From the NCBI GenBank assembly GCA_038757945.1, contig JBCDGJ010000229.1, forward strand, positions 1-7,031: DNA of 7,031 nucleotides. The letters are read 5' to 3'. The notes below the pieces were generated by a model, which saw only the letters and a program-made list of their open reading frames with translations, did not search any database and was not told where the DNA came from. Shown here one piece after another: positions 4,704 to 7,031 of the stretch (the stretch's first letter is position 1; every line of letters starts with the position of its first letter). Both the position numbers and the translations under genes were made by a program. This stretch comes from CALHVX01 sp038757945. Its GTDB lineage: Bacteria > Pseudomonadota > Gammaproteobacteria > Pseudomonadales > Azotimanducaceae.

Positions 4704-5186
4704 ATGCCGTCGTTTGACGTGGTATCCGAAGTGGATGCTCAGGAAGTCAGAAATGCGGTCGACCAGGCGTCGAGGGAACTCGGCACCCGGTTCGATTTCC
4801 GGAATGTGAATGCCAGCTTCGACCTCGGCGAGGGGTCGATTCTGATGACTGCCGAGGAAGAGTTTCAGCTTGGCCAGATGTACGACCTGCTGGTCAACAA
4901 ACTCGTCAAACGCAAAGTTGATACCGCCTGCCTGGAGAAGCAGAAAGTCGAAGCACACGGCAAAGAGAAGCGCCAGCGGCTGCTGCTGAAGGAAGGCATC
5001 GACAAGGACGCCGGCAAAAAGATCGTCAAGGCGCTGAAAGAGCAGAAGCTCAAGGTGCAGGCTCAGATCCAGGGCGACCAGGTTCGGGTGACCGGCAAGA
5101 AACGCGACGATCTGCAGGCGGCAATCGCCGCGTTGAAAGAGCTGAACCTCGGGCTACCGCTCAGCTACTCAAACTTCCGCGATTGA
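4704..5186 (+). CDS. yajQ: YajQ family nucleotide-binding protein
   Basis: The 160-residue protein matches YajQ in length and sequence along its whole extent. It has MPSFDVVSEVDAQEVRNAVD at the N-terminus, FDFRNVNASFDL at about 30-41, and KKIVKALKEQKLKVQAQIQG followed by VRVTGKKRDDLQ at about 105-138. It ends in SNFRD. The fold is two RNA-recognition-motif-like domains. YajQ proteins bind nucleotides or RNA, and Xanthomonas homologues bind c-di-GMP and act with a LysR-type regulator. Whether this one does is not visible from sequence. An in-frame GTG at 4659 is rejected as the start because the family begins at MPSFD, which follows AGGAGG (4687-4692). Its TGA overlaps the TTG start of the permease gene (TTGA), so it heads a coupled operon. 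It is divergent from the degenerate-GGDEF response regulator. Confidence 0.96.
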   Translation: MPSFDVVSEVDAQEVRNAVDQASRELGTRFDFRNVNASFDLGEGSILMTAEEEFQLGQMYDLLVNKLVKRKVDTACLEKQKVEAHGKEKRQRLLLKEGIDKDAGKKIVKALKEQKLKVQAQIQGDQVRVTGKKRDDLQAAIAALKELNLGLPLSYSNFRD

Positions 5187-6559
5187 GCGACCTCGCAGCG
5201 CAGAGCGAGGCGCAACGCCCCCGCTGGCAGGCGGCGATCTTCAACCGGCGCATGCTGGCCTGCGTGTTCACCGGCCTCGCCTCCGGCATGCCGCTGTTCC
5301 TGCTGATCCAGATGGTGCCCGTCTGGCTGCGGGAGGAAGGCGTGAGCCTGCAGGACATTGGCCTGCTCGCGCTGGTGCAGCTGCCGTACACCTGGAAGTT
5401 CCTCTGGGCACCGCTGCTGGACCGCTTCAGCTTGCCGGGGCTGCCACGCCGGCAGGACTGGATCTTCGCGCTGCAGCTCTGCCTGGCAGGCGTCATCGCC
5501 GCCATCGGCTGGTATCAGCCAGCGGGCGGGCTGTTCGAGATCACGGTCTGCGCGGTGCTGATCGGATTCTTCAGTGCCAGCCTCGATATCCAGATCGATG
5601 CCTACCGGCGCGAGCTGTTGCCGGAACACGAGCTCGGGCTGGGCAACAGCATCCACGTTCAGGCCTACCGCCTCGCCGGGCTGATCCCGGGATCGCTGGG
5701 GCTGATTCTGGCCGGCTACATGCCCTGGGCGCAGGCCTTTCTGGTCATGGCGGGCTTCATGGCCGCAGGCGCGATCGTCAGCCTGTGGGTGCCGCGGCTT
5801 GGCGCCGTCACCGCGCGGCCGCTGACGCTGCGGGCCTCGTTCGTCGACCCCTTCCGGGACTTCATCCACCGGAAAGGCTACGGCGGACTGGCGCTGATCC
5901 TGGCCTTCATCGTGCTCTACAAGCTCGGCGACAACATGGCAACGGCGCTCTCGTCGGCGCTCTACGTCGACCTCGGGTTCACCAGCCAGGAGATCGGGCT
6001 GGTGGCCAAGAACGCAGCACTCTGGCCAGCAATCATTGGCGCACTCCTGGGGGGGCTGATCATGCTGCGGCTCGGCATCAACCGCGCCCTATGGCTCTTC
6101 GGGCTGGTGCAGCTGCTGACGATCTTCGGCTTCGTCTGGCTCTCGACGACCTATGCCGACCGGGTGGTGCTGGCGCTGGTCGTTGGTGCTGAGTACCTGG
6201 GCGTCGGTCTCGGCACGGCAGCCTTTGTTGCCTTCATGGCCCGCGAGACCAATCCCGCGCTGGCAGCAACACAGCTGGCACTGCTGACCGCGCTGGCCGC
6301 GGTGCCCCGGGTACTGGCGAATTCGATCACCGGTTTCCTGGTCAGCGGCACCGAGCAGGCCGAAGGACTGAGCGGCGTCGCCGCAACCGTCGCCGGGGCA
6401 CTCGACGGCCTTGGCTTTCCCGCGGCCGGGCTTGGCTGGACCGGATTCTTCTACCTCTGTGCAGGACTCGCGATCCCGGGCATGCTGCTGCTGGTCTGGG
6501 TTGCGCCGTTCAACGCCCCAGGCAGCATCCCGGAACACGACACGGAGACGCCAGCATGA
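5183..6559 (+). CDS. ampG: AmpG-type MFS muropeptide permease
   Basis: This 458-residue polytopic inner-membrane protein belongs to the AmpG branch of the major facilitator superfamily. AmpG imports anhydro-muropeptides from peptidoglycan turnover for recycling and, where AmpC/AmpR exist, for beta-lactamase induction. Recognisable family segments are GLASGMPLFLL (31-41), QLPYTWKFLWAPLLDR (66-81), the SLDIQIDAYRRELLP stretch (133-147), YKLGDNMA (246-253) and NPALAATQLALLTAL (357-371). About 12 hydrophobic helices are visible. It is somewhat shorter than E. coli AmpG (about 490), and the exact substrate is inferred. The TTG start at 5183 overlaps the yajQ stop (TTGA) and has no clear ribosome-binding site, so reinitiation after yajQ is likely. 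The next in-frame ATG (5252) would remove most of the cytoplasmic N-terminus. Its stop overlaps the next start (ATGA). Confidence 0.87.
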   Translation: MSDLAAQSEAQRPRWQAAIFNRRMLACVFTGLASGMPLFLLIQMVPVWLREEGVSLQDIGLLALVQLPYTWKFLWAPLLDRFSLPGLPRRQDWIFALQLCLAGVIAAIGWYQPAGGLFEITVCAVLIGFFSASLDIQIDAYRRELLPEHELGLGNSIHVQAYRLAGLIPGSLGLILAGYMPWAQAFLVMAGFMAAGAIVSLWVPRLGAVTARPLTLRASFVDPFRDFIHRKGYGGLALILAFIVLYKLGDNMATALSSALYVDLGFTSQEIGLVAKNAALWPAIIGALLGGLIMLRLGINRALWLFGLVQLLTIFGFVWLSTTYADRVVLALVVGAEYLGVGLGTAAFVAFMARETNPALAATQLALLTALAAVPRVLANSITGFLVSGTEQAEGLSGVAATVAGALDGLGFPAAGLGWTGFFYLCAGLAIPGMLLLVWVAPFNAPGSIPEHDTETPA

Positions 6560-7031
6560 CCCCTCTTGCCGAGATCGCCCCCAAATTCATCGCCATGGCC
6601 CACGAGATCGTCTGGTGCACGGTCGCCACCGTCGATGCCAAAGGACGCCCGCGCTCGCGCGTGCTGCATCCGATCTGGGAAATCATCGATGGTGAGCTCG
6701 TTGGCTGGATCGCAACAGCGCGAACACCGATCAAGGACGCTCATCTCACTGCCAGCGCTTACCTGTCCTGCAACTACTGGACACCGAACCAGGACACCTG
6801 CGTCGCGGAGTGCGCGGCCGAGTGGGTCGAGGACGCTGCCAGCAAGCACCGGATCTGGGACTATTACGTCAATGGCCCGGCACCGGTGGCCTATGATCCG
6901 GCCATGATTCCCGGCTGGGATAATGCCGACTCACCGAGCTTCAATCCTCTACGGCTAACGCCCTGGCGGCTGCGGGTGATGCCCGGCGAATCACTGATGA
7001 ACGGGACCTACGCAGCCGAGACCTGGCAGGC
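6556..7031 (+). CDS. Pyridoxamine 5'-phosphate oxidase-like flavin split-barrel protein, partial
   Basis: An open frame starts at ATG 6556 and is still open at the window edge, giving 158 visible residues. The pattern matches the PNPOx-like FMN-binding split-barrel superfamily. A first barrel strand IVWCTVATVDAKGRPRSRVL (18-37) leads to HPIWEIIDGELVGWIATARTP (38-58), then a family-specific YWTPNQDTCVAEC (74-86) and DPWRLRV-like TPWRLRVMPG (135-144). These proteins bind FMN or related cofactors and often reduce or oxidise small molecules. The substrate here is unknown, and I do not claim vitamin B6 synthesis. The ATG overlaps the permease stop (ATGA), with GGAG about nine bases upstream, so it is the third gene of the yajQ operon. 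Confidence 0.85.
   Translation, partial: MTPLAEIAPKFIAMAHEIVWCTVATVDAKGRPRSRVLHPIWEIIDGELVGWIATARTPIKDAHLTASAYLSCNYWTPNQDTCVAECAAEWVEDAASKHRIWDYYVNGPAPVAYDPAMIPGWDNADSPSFNPLRLTPWRLRVMPGESLMNGTYAAETWQ

Noticed and set aside
5165..5869. A 234-codon minus-strand frame opposite the AmpG-type gene
   Set aside because: Rich in Gln, Asp, Arg and His with no hydrophobic core, as expected for the antisense of a membrane-protein gene.
1..7031. A mobile element, defence system or CRISPR array
   Set aside because: No transposase, integrase, nuclease or toxin-antitoxin genes, no spaced repeats and no terminal inverted repeats were found; the genes are conserved chromosomal families.

Overview
The window is about 7 kb of GC-rich DNA carrying ordinary bacterial chromosomal genes. 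The protein set (GroES/GroEL with a CIRCE operator, FxsA, YajQ, an AmpG-type permease, a YbaZ-type alkyltransferase-like protein) fits a high-GC gammaproteobacterium. I cannot place it more precisely; a Xanthomonadales, Nevskiales or Chromatiales relative is a guess. There is no sign of phage, transposon, CRISPR, rRNA or tRNA.

Left part, minus strand (1-1995). The window opens inside groEL, preceded by groES, forming the usual groESL operon. Its control region is clear: a sigma-70-like promoter (747-774), then a perfect CIRCE element (707-733) just inside the transcribed region, so HrcA repression is expected although hrcA is not in the window. The 321-base gap 608-928 holds this promoter, CIRCE, an 11-bp tandem repeat in the leader and, at its far end, an inverted repeat over the stop codon of the next gene. 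I see nothing in about 775-905. Next comes a MarR-GNAT fusion (929-1912) with a perfect 22-bp palindrome over its own promoter, which points to autoregulation.

Middle (1996-3584). An alkyltransferase-like (ATL) DNA-lesion-binding gene on the minus strand overlaps head-to-head with fxsA on the plus strand. After fxsA comes a 160-base convergent gap with no recognisable terminator. Then comes a PduO-type cobalamin adenosyltransferase gene on the minus strand, translationally coupled (GTGA overlap) to the gene upstream of it.

Right part (3581-7031). The upstream partner is a response regulator with an intact receiver domain and a degenerate GGDEF domain. Its catalytic motif reads EGNIF, but the RxxD inhibitory-site motif is kept, so it may sense c-di-GMP rather than make it. 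Divergent from it, a plus-strand operon starts with yajQ, whose family includes c-di-GMP-binding members. It continues with an AmpG-type muropeptide permease (TTGA overlap) and a pyridoxamine-phosphate-oxidase-like flavin-barrel protein (ATGA overlap) that runs off the window.

Most of the window is conventional. The parts most worth following up are the possible c-di-GMP effector beside yajQ and cobalamin adenosylation, the self-regulating MarR-GNAT gene, and the atl/fxsA head-to-head overlap.
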